The translations under genes were made by a program, and so were the position numbers. This document shows positions 1 through 9,049 of a stretch of 64,000 nt of DNA, in pieces. Numbering within the stretch: position 1 is the stretch's first letter; each line of letters opens with the position of its first letter. The DNA is from Staphylococcus xylosus NJ. GTDB lineage: Bacteria; Bacillota; Bacilli; Staphylococcales; Staphylococcaceae. The stretch is from positions 1 to 64,000 of the forward strand of contig NZ_ANMR01000012.1 in the NCBI RefSeq assembly GCF_000338275.1, written 5' to 3'. Below the pieces are notes generated by a model. It worked only from the letters and a program-made list of their open reading frames with translations, did no database searches and was not told where the DNA came from.

Positions 1-63
1 TACATGGTCAATCCAAGCTTTTCCATAAAATACTTTATCCCATTTAATGTTTTTTTCGCTCAT
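1..63 (-). CDS. N-terminal fragment of an unidentified protein
   Basis: The ATG is the complement of 61-63, preceded on the minus strand by a GTGAGGAT-type ribosome binding site. The 21 visible residues begin MSEKNIKWDKVFYGKAWIDH and continue off the left edge of the window. That is too little to assign a family. The gene is divergent from the permease at 364. A perfect inverted repeat containing a Rex/ArcR-type core lies about 55-70 bases upstream of its start, so it may be controlled by redox state or anaerobiosis (inference). Confidence 0.6.
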   Translation of the reverse strand, partial: MSEKNIKWDKVFYGKAWIDHV

Positions 64-107
64 TTTTTATCCTCACTTTCTACAATTATTTATAAGTATA
101 CTATGCC

Positions 108-143
108 ATGTAGAATTTGTGATATTTTTCACAAATTCTACAT
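108..143. promoter_or_regulatory. 15-bp perfect inverted repeat with Rex/ArcR-like core
   Basis: Arms at 108-122 and 129-143 are perfectly complementary around a 6-base spacer. The core at 117-134 is TTGTGA-N6-TCACAA. This fits the staphylococcal Rex operator at all but one position, and fits the Crp/Fnr-type ArcR pattern TGTGA-N6-TCACA completely. It lies between the fragment starting at 63 and the permease at 364, nearer the former. Confidence 0.55.
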
Positions 144-247
144 GAATTCATGCTTCACTTATATTTTTATAGTTGATTTTTAAGAAAAATAATTTTTAAA
201 AAAAGCTTTACTTTCCAATGTAAAATCGCATACAATTGACAAACGGG

Positions 248-265
248 AATGTAAGCCCTTACATT
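248..265. promoter_or_regulatory. Palindrome resembling a CcpA cre site
   Basis: AATGTAAG-CC-CTTACATT forms two perfect 8-base arms. The inner 14 bases match the cre consensus TGWAANCGNTNWCA except for C in place of the central G. It lies about 100 bases upstream of the permease start and overlaps a region beginning with a consensus -35 TTGACA at 236-241. A separate -10-like TATAAT lies at 303-308. Confidence 0.4.
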
Positions 266-363
266 ATTCGAAAATAATTGTTTAAATTTTTTGAATTTAT
301 AGTATAATAACGACATAATAAGTGAATTTAGTTCCACTTATATTTGAAAGAGATGGGGTTTGA

Positions 364-1755
364 ATGATGAAAGATAATAATGAATTACAGAGGGGGCTAG
401 GTGCACGTCAAATGCGTATGATTGCACTTGGTGGAACGATTGGTGTAGGACTATTTATGGGAGCTACAAGCACTATAAAATGGACAGGTCCTTCTGTTAT
501 ATTTGCGTATTTAATTGCAGGTATATTTTTATTCTTAGTAATGAGAGCAATGGGAGAAATGGTTTATTTACATCCAACTTCTGGTTCTTTTGCTAACTTT
601 GCAAGTGATTACATACATCCAGTAGCAGGTTATCTAACGGCTTGGAGTAACGTTTTCCAATGGGTAGTTGTAGGTATGAGTGAAGTTATTGCAGTCGGAG
701 AATATATGAACTATTGGTTCCCTGATTTACCACAATGGATACCGGGCGTTATTGTTGTAGCTTTATTAGCTGGAGCTAACCTTGTATCTGTTAAAGCGTT
801 TGGTGAATTTGAGTTTTGGTTTGCAATGATTAAAGTAGTTACAATTATTTTGATGATAGTTGCAGGTTTTGGTCTTATCTTCTTTGGTCTAGGAAATGGC
901 GGAGAAGCAATTGGTCTCTCAAATTTATGGGCTCATGGTGGGTTTATGCCTAATGGTTGGATTGGCTTCTTCTTTGCACTTTCAATTGTTATCGGTTCAT
1001 ACCAAGGTGTTGAATTAATTGGTATTACTGCCGGTGAAACAAAAAATCCACAAAAAAATATCAAGAGCGCGGTTAACGGCGTTATCTGGCGTATATTGAT
1101 TTTCTATATTGGTGCAATTTTTGTAATTGTTACAGTTTATCCTTGGAATGAATTAGGAAATATTGGTAGTCCATTTGTAGCTACGTTTGCTAAAGTAGGT
1201 ATCACTTTTGCAGCAGGATTAATCAACTTTGTTGTACTTACTGCAGCGATGTCAGGTTGTAACTCGGGTATATTTAGTGCTAGCCGTATGTCATTAAATT
1301 TATCTCAAAAAGGAATGTTACCTAAATTCTTTGGCAAAGTTATGAAAAATGGTGTCCCTATGTGGACTGTACTTGCAATTGCAACAGGTATTTTAATTGG
1401 TGCTTTACTGAATGTAATTTTACCGTTATTTATCAAAGGCGCGGACAGTGTATTCGTATATGTTTATAGTGCTTCAATTTTACCGGGTATGGTGCCGTGG
1501 TTTATGATTTTAATTAGTCATTTAAGATTTAGAAAAAATCATCCTGAAGAATTGGAAGGTCATCCATTTAAAATGCCAGGTGGCGCATTTACAAACTACA
1601 TTACAATGGCATTCTTTATTATGGTATTAATCGGCATGTTATTTAATAAGGAAACTGTGGTTTCAGTAATTATTGGTATAGCGTTCCTATTGTTTATGAC
1701 AATGTTCTTCTTCTTGAAGGGCTACCATAAATTAAGTAAAGATCAACAACTTTAA
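364..1755 (+). CDS. Amino acid permease, APC superfamily AAT type
   Basis: A 463-residue integral membrane protein, probably a proton-coupled amino acid importer. It shows the amino acid transporter (AAT) family features: an N-terminal [20 protein letters not shown] segment (TM1, residues about 13-32), the AMGEM motif after TM2, a [16 protein letters not shown] loop near residue 220, and about 12 hydrophobic segments. Length is normal for the family (about 450-470). Two ATGs are adjacent at 364 and 367 behind AAGAGATGGGG; either could be used. It resembles AapA/GabP/RocE-type permeases, but substrate (D-alanine/D-serine/glycine or another amino acid) cannot be decided from sequence. It appears monocistronic and is followed by repeats and a hairpin. 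Confidence 0.9.
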   Translation: MMKDNNELQRGLGARQMRMIALGGTIGVGLFMGATSTIKWTGPSVIFAYLIAGIFLFLVMRAMGEMVYLHPTSGSFANFASDYIHPVAGYLTAWSNVFQWVVVGMSEVIAVGEYMNYWFPDLPQWIPGVIVVALLAGANLVSVKAFGEFEFWFAMIKVVTIILMIVAGFGLIFFGLGNGGEAIGLSNLWAHGGFMPNGWIGFFFALSIVIGSYQGVELIGITAGETKNPQKNIKSAVNGVIWRILIFYIGAIFVIVTVYPWNELGNIGSPFVATFAKVGITFAAGLINFVVLTAAMSGCNSGIFSASRMSLNLSQKGMLPKFFGKVMKNGVPMWTVLAIATGILIGALLNVILPLFIKGADSVFVYVYSASILPGMVPWFMILISHLRFRKNHPEELEGHPFKMPGGAFTNYITMAFFIMVLIGMLFNKETVVSVIIGIAFLLFMTMFFFLKGYHKLSKDQQL

Positions 1756-1775
1756 AGTATAAAGTCTCACTGCTC

Positions 1776-1823
1776 TAAAGAACCATTGCTTTAAAGAACC
1801 ACTGCTTTAAAGAACCACTGCTT
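1776..1823 (+). repeat. Three tandem 16-bp repeats
   Basis: The unit TAAAGAACCACTGCTT occurs at 1776-1791 (one base different), 1792-1807 and 1808-1823. The word AGAACCACT is the complement of AGTGGTTCT in the 50-bp repeats that follow. The last unit pairs with 1830-1845 to form an imperfect hairpin (AGAACCACTGCTTAA against TTAAGCTAGTGGATCT), which may act as the terminator of the permease gene. Confidence 0.85.
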
Positions 1824-1833
1824 AATTTATTAA

Positions 1834-2083
1834 GCTAGTGGATCTTACACATGAGAAGTTACTCAGGTGTTCTGCTTTTGAGAGCTAGTGGTTCTAACAC
1901 ATGAGAAATTACTCAGGTGTTCTGCTTTTGAGAGCTAGTGGATCTTACACATGAGAAGTTACTCAGGTGTTCTGCTTTTGAGAGCTAGTGGATCTTACAC
2001 ATGAGAAGTTACTCAGGTGTTCTGCTTTTGAGAGCTAGTGGTTCTTACACATGAGAAGTTACTCAGGTGTTCTGTTTTTGAGA
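1834..2083 (+). repeat. Five 50-bp tandem repeats, sixth unit degenerate
   Basis: Units start at 1834, 1884, 1934, 1984 and 2034, with exact 50-base spacing and only one to three differences between units. A diverged sixth unit runs from 2084 to about 2125. Each unit begins GCTAGTGGATC, contains the imperfect inverted repeat ACACATGAG-N6-CTCAGGTGT (eight of nine pairs), and ends TTCTGCTTTTGAGA. No open frame uses it. A single related copy lies at 20366-20432 on the opposite strand. Confidence 0.95.
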
Positions 2084-2150
2084 GCTAGTGTGACTTATGC
2101 ATGAACGTTAGCTCAGGTAAATCTTCTATTTTTATCAAATATAGTCATCT

Positions 2151-2205
2151 TAATGGGGTGGGACGATGAAATCTTTTTAAATAAATTAGATTTCTGTCTC
2201 GCTCC
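2151..2205 (+). repeat. Dispersed staphylococcal hairpin repeat, copy 1
   Basis: GGGGTGGGACGATGAAATC is followed by GATTTCTGTCTCGCTCC, giving an imperfect stem around an AT-rich loop. This resembles the intergenic GGGACGACGAAAT / ATTTCTGTCCC element common in staphylococcal genomes. A second copy of the right half is at about 24650-24697. It may act as a terminator or be an inert repeat. Confidence 0.65.
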
Positions 2206-2404
2206 TTTGTCTATTTATAGTCATTTAATCTCCTAGTTGAGAAAGGATTGATACAACGAAGTTGCTTAGCAAAGATAGTTTTTTTGTTCATCTATCATTT
2301 TTAATTGTTAGCAGTATGAAAGTTTTTAGCGCACTGTATACATAACTTTATTTTTAATTTACATAAAATTTACTGCATTAAAATAATTACTCAAAATTTG
2401 TGCA

Positions 2405-2421
2405 CTACACTTAAAGTGTAG
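2405..2421. promoter_or_regulatory. Palindrome upstream of alkaline phosphatase
   Basis: CTACACTT-A-AAGTGTAG is a perfect 8+1+8 inverted repeat, 35 bases before the phosphatase start codon and about 20 bases before its AAGGAG ribosome binding site. Its position fits an operator near the transcription start. It is not a recognisable Pho box (TTNACA direct repeats), and the cognate regulator is unknown. Confidence 0.4.
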
Positions 2422-2455
2422 GTCGATAATACATATTTAAAGGAGTTATTACTTT

Positions 2456-3883
2456 ATGAAAATTTTTAACAAATTAGCAACTGTTTCTGTGGCAAGTGTA
2501 ATCGTTATGGGTACTGTGTTGGGGAGTGCGCAGTCAACCTATGCCTCGGCTGGAGGGCATGCGTCAAAAGAAAATGATGTTTCATATATGGGTAATACAA
2601 AAAATCCAAAGAATGTAATATTTTTAGTTGGGGATGGTATGGGCCCTTCATACAATTCTGCTTATCGTTATTTTGCTGATAACCCAGAAACAAAAGAAAT
2701 GGAAAAAACTGCTTTTGATAAATATCTAGTAGGGAATCAACGTACAAATCCAAGTGACCCAAAAGAAAATGTAACTGATTCTGCGGCTGGTGCAACAGCG
2801 TTTAGTTCTGGTCACAAAACTTATAATGGGGCAATTGGCTTAGATAATAAGAAGAAAAAAGTAAAAACTGTGTTAGAGCAAGCAAAAGAGAATGGCAAGT
2901 CGACTGGATTAGTTTCTACTGCAGAATTAACTGATGCAACGCCAGCAGCATACGCAGCACATGTTGATAGCCGTGATAAAAAAGATGAAATTGCTAAACA
3001 ATTCTATAACGATAAAATTAATGGTGAGCATAAAGTAGATGTCTTACTCGGTGGCGGCGCAGAATATTTTGGTAAAGAAAATGGTAATTTAGTAGATAAG
3101 TTTAAAAAAGACGGCTATGATGTTGTCGATAATAAAACAGATATGAAACAATCTACGAACAAAAAAATCTTAGGGCTGTTTGCAGATAATGATATGCCGT
3201 TGCAAATCGATGCACCAGATAAAAATCCTAAACTTCTAGATATGGCAGATACAGCAGTAAATAAATTACAAGAAAATGATAAAGGTTTCTTCTTAATGGT
3301 AGAAGGTGCCTCTATAGATAAAGCTGGTCATCCAAATGATATAACCGGTGTAATGTCTGAAATGAATAGTTTCGAAAAAACCTTTGAATTTGCTACAAAT
3401 TATGCAAAATCAAATCCTGATACATTAGTCGTTGCAACGGCAGACCATTCAACTGGTGGTTTGTCTATTGCTAAAGGCAAAGATTATGTGTGGAACCCAG
3501 AAGCAATTCATTCTATGAAACACTCAGGTATGCATATGACTAAAGAAATTACTGAAGGCAAAGACCCACAAAAAGTAATTCAAGACGGCTATGGTTTTGA
3601 AGTTGAGCAATCACAAATTGATAAAGTTAAAGATGAAGCAACAAAACTTAATAAACTAGATAAAGAATCGGATGAATATAAAGAACAAATGCAAAAAGTA
3701 CAAGATGCAGTACAAAAACCAATTAATGACAAATCTCACACTGGCTGGACAACATATGGTCATACTGGCGAAGATGTAAACACATATGCATACGGACCTG
3801 GTAGTGAGCATTTTAGAGGAAATATTAACAATACAGATAATGCGAACAATATCTTTGATTTCTTCAAAAATGAACAAAACTAA
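2456..3883 (+). CDS. phoB: Secreted alkaline phosphatase
   Basis: Alkaline phosphatase hydrolyses phosphate monoesters outside the cell to supply phosphate. The 475-residue product starts with a Sec signal peptide (basic MKIFNK, hydrophobic core to about residue 24, likely cleavage after AQSTYASA). Metal-site motif VGDGMG is at residues 58-63, the catalytic serine is in the VTDSAAGAT motif (Asp108, Ser109, Ala110), and zinc-ligand motifs AGHPND and ADHSTGG follow near residues 290 and 330. The GHTGEDV segment near residue 436 is the usual C-terminal metal-binding histidine. Length fits the family. Start chosen from AAGGAGTT ten bases upstream. It is monocistronic, with its own terminator. Regulation by PhoPR is expected from the family but no clear Pho box was found. 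Confidence 0.93.
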   Translation: MKIFNKLATVSVASVIVMGTVLGSAQSTYASAGGHASKENDVSYMGNTKNPKNVIFLVGDGMGPSYNSAYRYFADNPETKEMEKTAFDKYLVGNQRTNPSDPKENVTDSAAGATAFSSGHKTYNGAIGLDNKKKKVKTVLEQAKENGKSTGLVSTAELTDATPAAYAAHVDSRDKKDEIAKQFYNDKINGEHKVDVLLGGGAEYFGKENGNLVDKFKKDGYDVVDNKTDMKQSTNKKILGLFADNDMPLQIDAPDKNPKLLDMADTAVNKLQENDKGFFLMVEGASIDKAGHPNDITGVMSEMNSFEKTFEFATNYAKSNPDTLVVATADHSTGGLSIAKGKDYVWNPEAIHSMKHSGMHMTKEITEGKDPQKVIQDGYGFEVEQSQIDKVKDEATKLNKLDKESDEYKEQMQKVQDAVQKPINDKSHTGWTTYGHTGEDVNTYAYGPGSEHFRGNINNTDNANNIFDFFKNEQN

Positions 3884-3939
3884 TTGAATAAAATAAAATT
3901 AGTCTAAAATCAGTGAAAAAATTATAAATAATGATGAAT

Positions 3940-3998
3940 AAGAAAGAAGTGAGTTTGATAAATCACATAAACATTGGTTTATCTCTCGCTTCTTTCTT
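3940..3998 (+). terminator. Terminator after alkaline phosphatase
   Basis: AAGAAAGAAGTGAG at 3940-3953 pairs with CTCGCTTCTTTCTT at 3985-3998 (one G-T pair), followed by TATTTGG. Only phosphatase transcripts approach from this side. Confidence 0.7.
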
Positions 3999-4060
3999 TA
4001 TTTGGTGGTTAAAAATTATATGAACTAAAATTTTTGATTCATACAGTAATTATAAAAACA

Positions 4061-4108
4061 TAAATCCAACCTACTCAACGTAAAGAAACAGTTGCTAGGT
4101 TGGATTTA
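4061..4108 (-). terminator. Terminator of the MurNAc operon
   Basis: TAAATCCAACCT at 4061-4072 pairs perfectly with AGGTTGGATTTA at 4097-4108. It lies just past the stop codon of murR on the minus strand and could also work for the opposite strand. Confidence 0.75.
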
Positions 4109-4110
4109 TG

Positions 4111-4986
4111 TTAATGTTTGAAATATATATTTGATAAATGCTTTCGATAATTATCTAAAGCCATTTTAGATTGAGTAATAGCGTCTAATGATTTGTCGTA
4201 ATTTAACGCGATGTAACGGTAATATAAAATATCGACTGTGAACAATTGAGCAAATAAAGATGTTGTTGCAGCCATACGTAATTCGTTTTCATCTGTTTGA
4301 CCATATATCAATGTATAATCTGATATTTTTGCAATAGGATTATCGTTCGAACTTGAAATAGTTATTATAGGAATTTGGTAATCTGTTGCTACTTTTGCCA
4401 TGGACTGCAATTCACTGTGGCTACCTTGATTTGTCACAAATATAATACAATCACGTTCATCATGTGTAGCAAGTGTAGACATGAACAAATGTGTTTCTTG
4501 CAAAAGTCTTACATTTAATCCAATTCTAGATAACTTTTGAAATAGGTCTGTAACAATAACAAGTGAAGCCCCGTAACCAAATAGAAAAATTGTGCGAGCA
4601 TTTTGCATCTTTGCGCATATCATATCTATATTTTCATTCTCAATATGGTTCGAAACGAAGCTCATCGTGTTGGTAACACGTGACAACATTTTAGACTTCA
4701 ATACATCTACAGATTCATTATTCATTAATTCCAGATGATTGTTATTTAATGTTTCTTCGGGTAAATAGCGAGATATAGCTATTTTAAGTTCTTGAAACCC
4801 TTTTTCAGTCATTTTCTTACTGAATCTAACAATAGAAGCGGTACTTGTATCTATTTCATGAGATAAATCTTGAACTGACATATTGATAATCTTGTGTGGT
4901 GTATTTAAGATATAATCAGCAATTTTTTTCTCACTTTTAGTTAATTCTGGGTATTGTCGATCAATTTTATATAATACGTTGGACAT
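4111..4986 (-). CDS. murR: RpiR/MurR-type regulator with SIS domain
   Basis: A 291-residue regulator: an RpiR-type helix-turn-helix (about residues 1-77; TKSEKKIADYIL and SVQDLSHEIDTSTASIVRFSKKM) followed by a sugar-isomerase (SIS) effector domain (about 105-260; FLFGYGASLVIVTDL and IIFVTNQGSHSELQSMAKVA). SIS domains in this family sense phosphosugars; the operon suggests MurNAc-6-phosphate, by analogy with MurR. It is last in the operon and starts 2 bases after the murP stop, with the ribosome binding site AGGTGATTA overlapping that stop, so it is probably co-translated. The function is inferred from context and family; whether it represses or activates is not visible. Confidence 0.85.
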   Translation of the reverse strand: MSNVLYKIDRQYPELTKSEKKIADYILNTPHKIINMSVQDLSHEIDTSTASIVRFSKKMTEKGFQELKIAISRYLPEETLNNNHLELMNNESVDVLKSKMLSRVTNTMSFVSNHIENENIDMICAKMQNARTIFLFGYGASLVIVTDLFQKLSRIGLNVRLLQETHLFMSTLATHDERDCIIFVTNQGSHSELQSMAKVATDYQIPIITISSSNDNPIAKISDYTLIYGQTDENELRMAATTSLFAQLFTVDILYYRYIALNYDKSLDAITQSKMALDNYRKHLSNIYFKH

Positions 4987-4988
4987 AG

Positions 4989-6428
4989 TTAATCACCTAG
5001 AGTATCAGTTTCTCGCATAGCCTTTGTAGTGCCAAAGAAATAAGTGAATAAGAAACCACCGGCATATGCTGCAAGTAATCCGGCTATATAGCCTAAGTAC
5101 ATGTGGTCCGAAATCAATGGTAATAATGATATGCCACTTGGACCAATTGCGGTTGCTCCAATATGGCCAATGCCTCCAATGACAGCGCCACCGATACCAC
5201 CGCCAATACAAGCCGTTATAAATGGTTTACCTAAAGGTAAGGTAACACCGTATATAAGAGGCTCACCAATTCCTAAAAAACCAACCGGTAGGGCACCTTT
5301 AAGTGTATCCCTTAGCGTTGTGTTTTTACTACATCTTACCCACAATGCTAAAGCAGCTCCGACTTGTCCAGCACCAGCCATAGCGGCAATTGGTAATAAA
5401 TAAGTTGCACTAGTTTGATTGATCATCTCAATGTGAATAGGTGTGAACATATGATGCAAACCTAACATAACTAATGGTAGGAAAAAGGCGCCAATAATAA
5501 ATCCACTAAAGACGCCACCAATGTCGATAATTGCATTGATAACTGAGACAAGTCCATCTGAAACGAAGCCAGCTAAAGGCATAAAAATAAAGATTGTTAG
5601 AAGTCCTATAATAAACAGAGTAATTGTTGGCGTAACGATAATATCTATGGCATTTGGAACAATTTTATGTAATCGTTTCTCAACGATACTAAGGAGCCAT
5701 ACTGCAAAAATTACGCCAATTATACCACCTTGACCAGCTTGTAACGGTTCGCCTGTGAAAATGTTGGTAATCATATTTTCATCAGTTAAACCCGTTAATA
5801 ATGTTGTACCACCAATAACACCACCTAAACCTGGTGTAGCGCCAAATTCTTTAGCTGCATTGATACCAGTAAAGATTGCCAAATACGCCAACATACCATC
5901 TTTAATAACATTAAAAACTGTGACGAGTTGTGTTACCCATTCGCCAGAAATCTGACCAGCCGATAAAAGGTTACTTAATACAGCCGCGATACCACCAATT
6001 AAACCTGCCCCAATAAATGCCGGAATAAGTGGTATAAAGATATTAGCAATTGTTTTTAGTAATTTATTAAATTTACCGCGTTGCTGTTTACTTTGAATAG
6101 AAGTTTTATTTTCTTTAGCTTTCGCTTCAGCATCCGCACGGTAATTTTTAGTGTTATGGGGGATAGTTTCACCTAAACGTACACCACTTAAGTCGGACAT
6201 ATGAGTAGCAACTTTATTCACCGTTCCTGGTCCGACAACAACCTGTACGCGATCGTCTTTTACGACACCCATCACGCCTTTAATTGCTTTCAGTTTCTCA
6301 TAGTCAACCTTATCTTCATTGAGTACTTTTATTCTAACTCGAGTCATACAATTAATAACATTATCTATATTATCAAGTCCGCCTACAGCGTCTATGATAT
6401 TTTCGGCAAGTATTTGCTCTTTTGTCAT
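4989..6428 (-). CDS. murP: PTS EIIBC permease for N-acetylmuramic acid
   Basis: A phosphotransferase-system permease that imports and phosphorylates its sugar. The N-terminal EIIB domain (residues 1-80) carries the phosphocysteine in [10 protein letters not shown] (Cys27). The EIIC domain follows a linker rich in Lys/Ala from about residue 115, with about ten membrane segments and the family motif [10 protein letters not shown] and [10 protein letters not shown]. No EIIA domain is present, so the glucose-type EIIA must be supplied in trans. The 479 residues fit MurP. Neighbours murQ and mupG identify the likely substrate as MurNAc or a MurNAc-GlcNAc disaccharide, as in the S. aureus locus. 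GGAGGTCA precedes the ATG; the gap after murQ is 72 bases. Confidence 0.92.
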   Translation of the reverse strand: MTKEQILAENIIDAVGGLDNIDNVINCMTRVRIKVLNEDKVDYEKLKAIKGVMGVVKDDRVQVVVGPGTVNKVATHMSDLSGVRLGETIPHNTKNYRADAEAKAKENKTSIQSKQQRGKFNKLLKTIANIFIPLIPAFIGAGLIGGIAAVLSNLLSAGQISGEWVTQLVTVFNVIKDGMLAYLAIFTGINAAKEFGATPGLGGVIGGTTLLTGLTDENMITNIFTGEPLQAGQGGIIGVIFAVWLLSIVEKRLHKIVPNAIDIIVTPTITLFIIGLLTIFIFMPLAGFVSDGLVSVINAIIDIGGVFSGFIIGAFFLPLVMLGLHHMFTPIHIEMINQTSATYLLPIAAMAGAGQVGAALALWVRCSKNTTLRDTLKGALPVGFLGIGEPLIYGVTLPLGKPFITACIGGGIGGAVIGGIGHIGATAIGPSGISLLPLISDHMYLGYIAGLLAAYAGGFLFTYFFGTTKAMRETDTLGD

Positions 6429-6500
6429 AAAATGACCTCCTTTTTTGTCATTAAAGATTTATGAAATGTATAAATAAGTGACAGTTGTATTTAAAAGTAA

Positions 6501-7388
6501 TTAGTCTTTAATGGCTTGTTTGATAATATTGTCGTTTTGTTGTAAACGTTTTGAAGCTTCCGATTTGGATATATCGCATAGGTGCATGACAACAGCAACT
6601 TTTAAATTTTGGTCTGCGTCTTCATATAATATTTGAGATTGCTCGTATGTGGTATTGCAAATATCTTGGATTATACGAATAGAGCGATCAATTAATTTTT
6701 GATTTGTTGCTTTAACATCAACCATAAGGTTGTCGTACACTTTACCAACACCAACCATTGTGATAGTAGATATCATATTCAATATTAATTTTTGTGCAGT
6801 TCCTGATTTTAGTCTAGTAGAACCAGTTAATACTTCTGGTCCAACATTAACTTCAATAGGGTATTGGGCTAATTTGCTAATTTGAGTGTCTACATTACAA
6901 GAAATTGCTACGGTAGATGCACCAACTTTGTTTGCGAATTTTAGTCCTCCTTTGACGTAAGGGGTACTACCACTTGCAGCAATACCAATAACAACATCTT
7001 TTTCAGAAAGATGGATGTGCTTTAAATCTTCCTGTGCGAGATTTTCATCATCTTCTGCACCTTCAACTGCAACAGTCATCGCACGTTGTCCACCAGCGAT
7101 TAAACCAATGACCTCATTTTTATTCGTATTAAATGTCGGTACGCATTCGGCGGCATCAAGTACGCCTAACCGACCACTTGTACCTGCTCCCATATATATA
7201 ATACGGCCACCTTGTTTAAACTGGTGTGTGGTAATTTCAATTACTTTTGTTAATTCAGGCAAGATGACTTTTATTTGCTCTGGTACCTTTTGGTCTTCTG
7301 CATTCATCGTTTCTAAAGCTTGTTGAATAGTCATTTCATCTAAATGCATGGTTGCTTCATTTCTTGATTCGGTTATTGATTTTTTCAT
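6501..7388 (-). CDS. murQ: N-acetylmuramic acid 6-phosphate etherase
   Basis: MurQ cleaves the lactyl ether of MurNAc-6-phosphate, giving GlcNAc-6-phosphate and D-lactate in the cytoplasm. The 295-residue protein is a SIS-fold enzyme. It shows the family signature [20 protein letters not shown] (residues about 67-86), with the catalytic-region Glu in AAE, and [18 protein letters not shown] further on. The C-terminal helical domain ends with SEASKRLQ. Length is normal. The ATG overlaps the stop of mupG by four bases (ATGA), indicating translational coupling, with AAGGAGTTG upstream. Confidence 0.95.
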   Translation of the reverse strand: MKKSITESRNEATMHLDEMTIQQALETMNAEDQKVPEQIKVILPELTKVIEITTHQFKQGGRIIYMGAGTSGRLGVLDAAECVPTFNTNKNEVIGLIAGGQRAMTVAVEGAEDDENLAQEDLKHIHLSEKDVVIGIAASGSTPYVKGGLKFANKVGASTVAISCNVDTQISKLAQYPIEVNVGPEVLTGSTRLKSGTAQKLILNMISTITMVGVGKVYDNLMVDVKATNQKLIDRSIRIIQDICNTTYEQSQILYEDADQNLKVAVVMHLCDISKSEASKRLQQNDNIIKQAIKD

Positions 7389-8443
7389 GATTTCAACTCC
7401 TTAGCATTTATAGTGAATTCAAATGAATCATTAGGTCGCATACTGTTGATGATGGGTATGTCGTCGGTATCAATTTGCGCTACAACATTGATATTTTTAT
7501 GAGGTGGTAATACTTTCTTAATGATTTGTAATTCACCTTGATAACGTCCGTTATGTTTATTGTCTAAAGTTATTGCTCCGAGTGTCCTTTCGGTTATCAA
7601 TGATGGCTGTATATCAGCTTTACAGTAATGGCGTGCTTCTTGAGATCTGATTAAATTACCGGGATTGTCAGGACGAACTGTGTGAGGTTTTAGTAAAATC
7701 TCTTCTGCCTGTGTATCAAGTAATGTTATTGATAAGTTAAAATGTCTCTGTTTTAAAAATGAAATAAGTTGTTGCGCACGATGACAGTTTAAATACGGAT
7801 CACCAATCATAATATGGTGTGTATTTAAGTCTTGAAGCAATTGGGCGCTCTCAATTGTATGCAAATATCTCGTAGTTTCTATTGTTGGTAAGCCTTTGAA
7901 AAGTGGCCCGCGAAGTGTAGTTCCTGCAATAAACCCATAAATATTAGCCTGAGGATTATACGCTAAAATCAAGTCGTTTTGTGATTTAACAAATTGCGCT
8001 TCTAACCCTGTGTCAGGGCGAGGATAATAGTTATGGCAATAACATAAATAATTAAAATGATTTAAGTGTTGATATAAATGTTGTAGTAAATGATCTGAAA
8101 TAATACTAGCGTTTAAACAACATTGAAAATCATTACTTATAATTTCATTAACAATGTCAATAGAAGTACTATGATCAATTCGAATAATAAATTGCGCAGA
8201 GTCATATTGTTTTAAAAATTCATAAAAATGATGATCCAGCAATGAAGGATTGATATCAATCATATAGTTCAGCTGGTCGTTTGATAAAAAATCTAAAAGT
8301 TCTCCCAAATAGCGATATTTAGTGTCATCATTATCTTCAGGTATTTGAACTGAAGTAAAAATCGTTTTGTACCCTAAATCGACCATGCGTCGTATATACG
8401 ACTTATCGATGGGGTGGCCGAGATAAATGGAAAAGCCATGCAT
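7385..8443 (-). CDS. mupG: 6-phospho-N-acetylmuramidase (DUF871 family)
   Basis: First gene of the MurNAc recycling operon. The 352-residue DUF871 protein has an N-terminal TIM barrel (starting [10 protein letters not shown], about residues 1-235) and a C-terminal cyclophilin-like domain (about 240-352; [20 protein letters not shown]). MupG in S. aureus hydrolyses MurNAc-6P-GlcNAc from peptidoglycan turnover, feeding MurQ. No signal peptide, so it acts in the cytoplasm after PTS uptake. AAGGAGTGA precedes the start. Promoter and cre site lie just upstream. Confidence 0.9.
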   Translation of the reverse strand: MHGFSIYLGHPIDKSYIRRMVDLGYKTIFTSVQIPEDNDDTKYRYLGELLDFLSNDQLNYMIDINPSLLDHHFYEFLKQYDSAQFIIRIDHSTSIDIVNEIISNDFQCCLNASIISDHLLQHLYQHLNHFNYLCYCHNYYPRPDTGLEAQFVKSQNDLILAYNPQANIYGFIAGTTLRGPLFKGLPTIETTRYLHTIESAQLLQDLNTHHIMIGDPYLNCHRAQQLISFLKQRHFNLSITLLDTQAEEILLKPHTVRPDNPGNLIRSQEARHYCKADIQPSLITERTLGAITLDNKHNGRYQGELQIIKKVLPPHKNINVVAQIDTDDIPIINSMRPNDSFEFTINAKELKS

Positions 8444-8464
8444 CAGTTATCACTCCTTAATTAC

Positions 8465-8506
8465 TGTAATCGTTTTCATTGTACAATACATGAAAAACTA
8501 TTACAA
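8465..8506 (-). promoter_or_regulatory. mupG promoter with overlapping CcpA cre site
   Basis: On the minus strand, -35 TTGTAA (complement of 8501-8506), a 17-base spacer and -10 TACAAT (complement of 8478-8483) form a good sigma-A promoter. TGAAAACGATTACA (complement of 8465-8478) matches the cre consensus TGWAANCGNTNWCA at every defined position and abuts the -10, so CcpA would block initiation. Confidence 0.75.
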
Positions 8507-8541
8507 TTTCGTTTTCAATAAAACCTTAAAGTGAAATTTTA

Positions 8542-8871
8542 TTACAAAATAAAGGAGAGTGATTTTAGTATTTTGAGTAATTGTCCTTGGATAATTTCAA
8601 TATGTTTAAGCGTATTGCCAATTGTGAACTCATCCATTGGATCTTCTATTTGATTGGATAGAAAGTTGAAATAGTTATAATGAAAAAGGGAATTGTGTTG
8701 TAAATTATTTTGAATAAAGTCGTTGTAGTCGTGTTCTATGTATATATGTAAGTTTTGCTGAAATTTTAATTTGTCTCTATGATTGGTCATAATGCCATAT
8801 TTGTATAATTCGATTAAATTTAATAATTTCATTATACGTTGTTCTAAGTTGTGTAATTCTAGGTGATACAT
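8542..8871 (-). CDS. Small orphan protein of unknown function
   Basis: I do not recognise this 109-residue product. It starts with MYHLELHNLEQRIMKLLNLI, is rich in Asn, Leu, Ile and Tyr, and looks mostly helical, with no signal peptide, membrane segment or metal motif. The ribosome binding site AAAGGATG ends 7 bases upstream of the ATG, supporting translation. It sits on the same strand as the MurNAc operon, separated from mupG by about 100 bases holding the mupG promoter, so it is probably a separate unit that could also read into mupG. AT-rich codon use is like its neighbours. Confidence 0.6.
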   Translation of the reverse strand: MYHLELHNLEQRIMKLLNLIELYKYGIMTNHRDKLKFQQNLHIYIEHDYNDFIQNNLQHNSLFHYNYFNFLSNQIEDPMDEFTIGNTLKHIEIIQGQLLKILKSLSFIL

Positions 8872-8992
8872 AAAAAGACATCCTTTCGTAATTTATGATT
8901 TTAATATTAGATAGATTTTAAAGCGTAGATAAATATTTAAAATAAATGAACATTATTTAGTGGAATGTAGTAGAGGTTGTTATATTAGCTTA

Positions 8993-9034
8993 GTTTCAAG
9001 TTCAATTTACTTAATTGCAAATTGAACTTGGAAC
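8993..9034. other. Long hairpin between two minus-strand genes
   Basis: GTTTCAAGTTCAATTT at 8993-9008 pairs with AAATTGAACTTGGAAC at 9019-9034 (15 of 16 positions). It is followed on the plus strand by AAAACAG, so there is no U-tract in that direction. It could be a second terminator for the regulator at 9066 or an operator for the gene starting at 8871. Confidence 0.45.
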
Positions 9035-9049
9035 AAAACAGAAAATAAA

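Noticed and set aside
1834..2083. CRISPR array
   Set aside because: The five units are direct 50-base tandem repeats without variable spacers and there are no cas genes.
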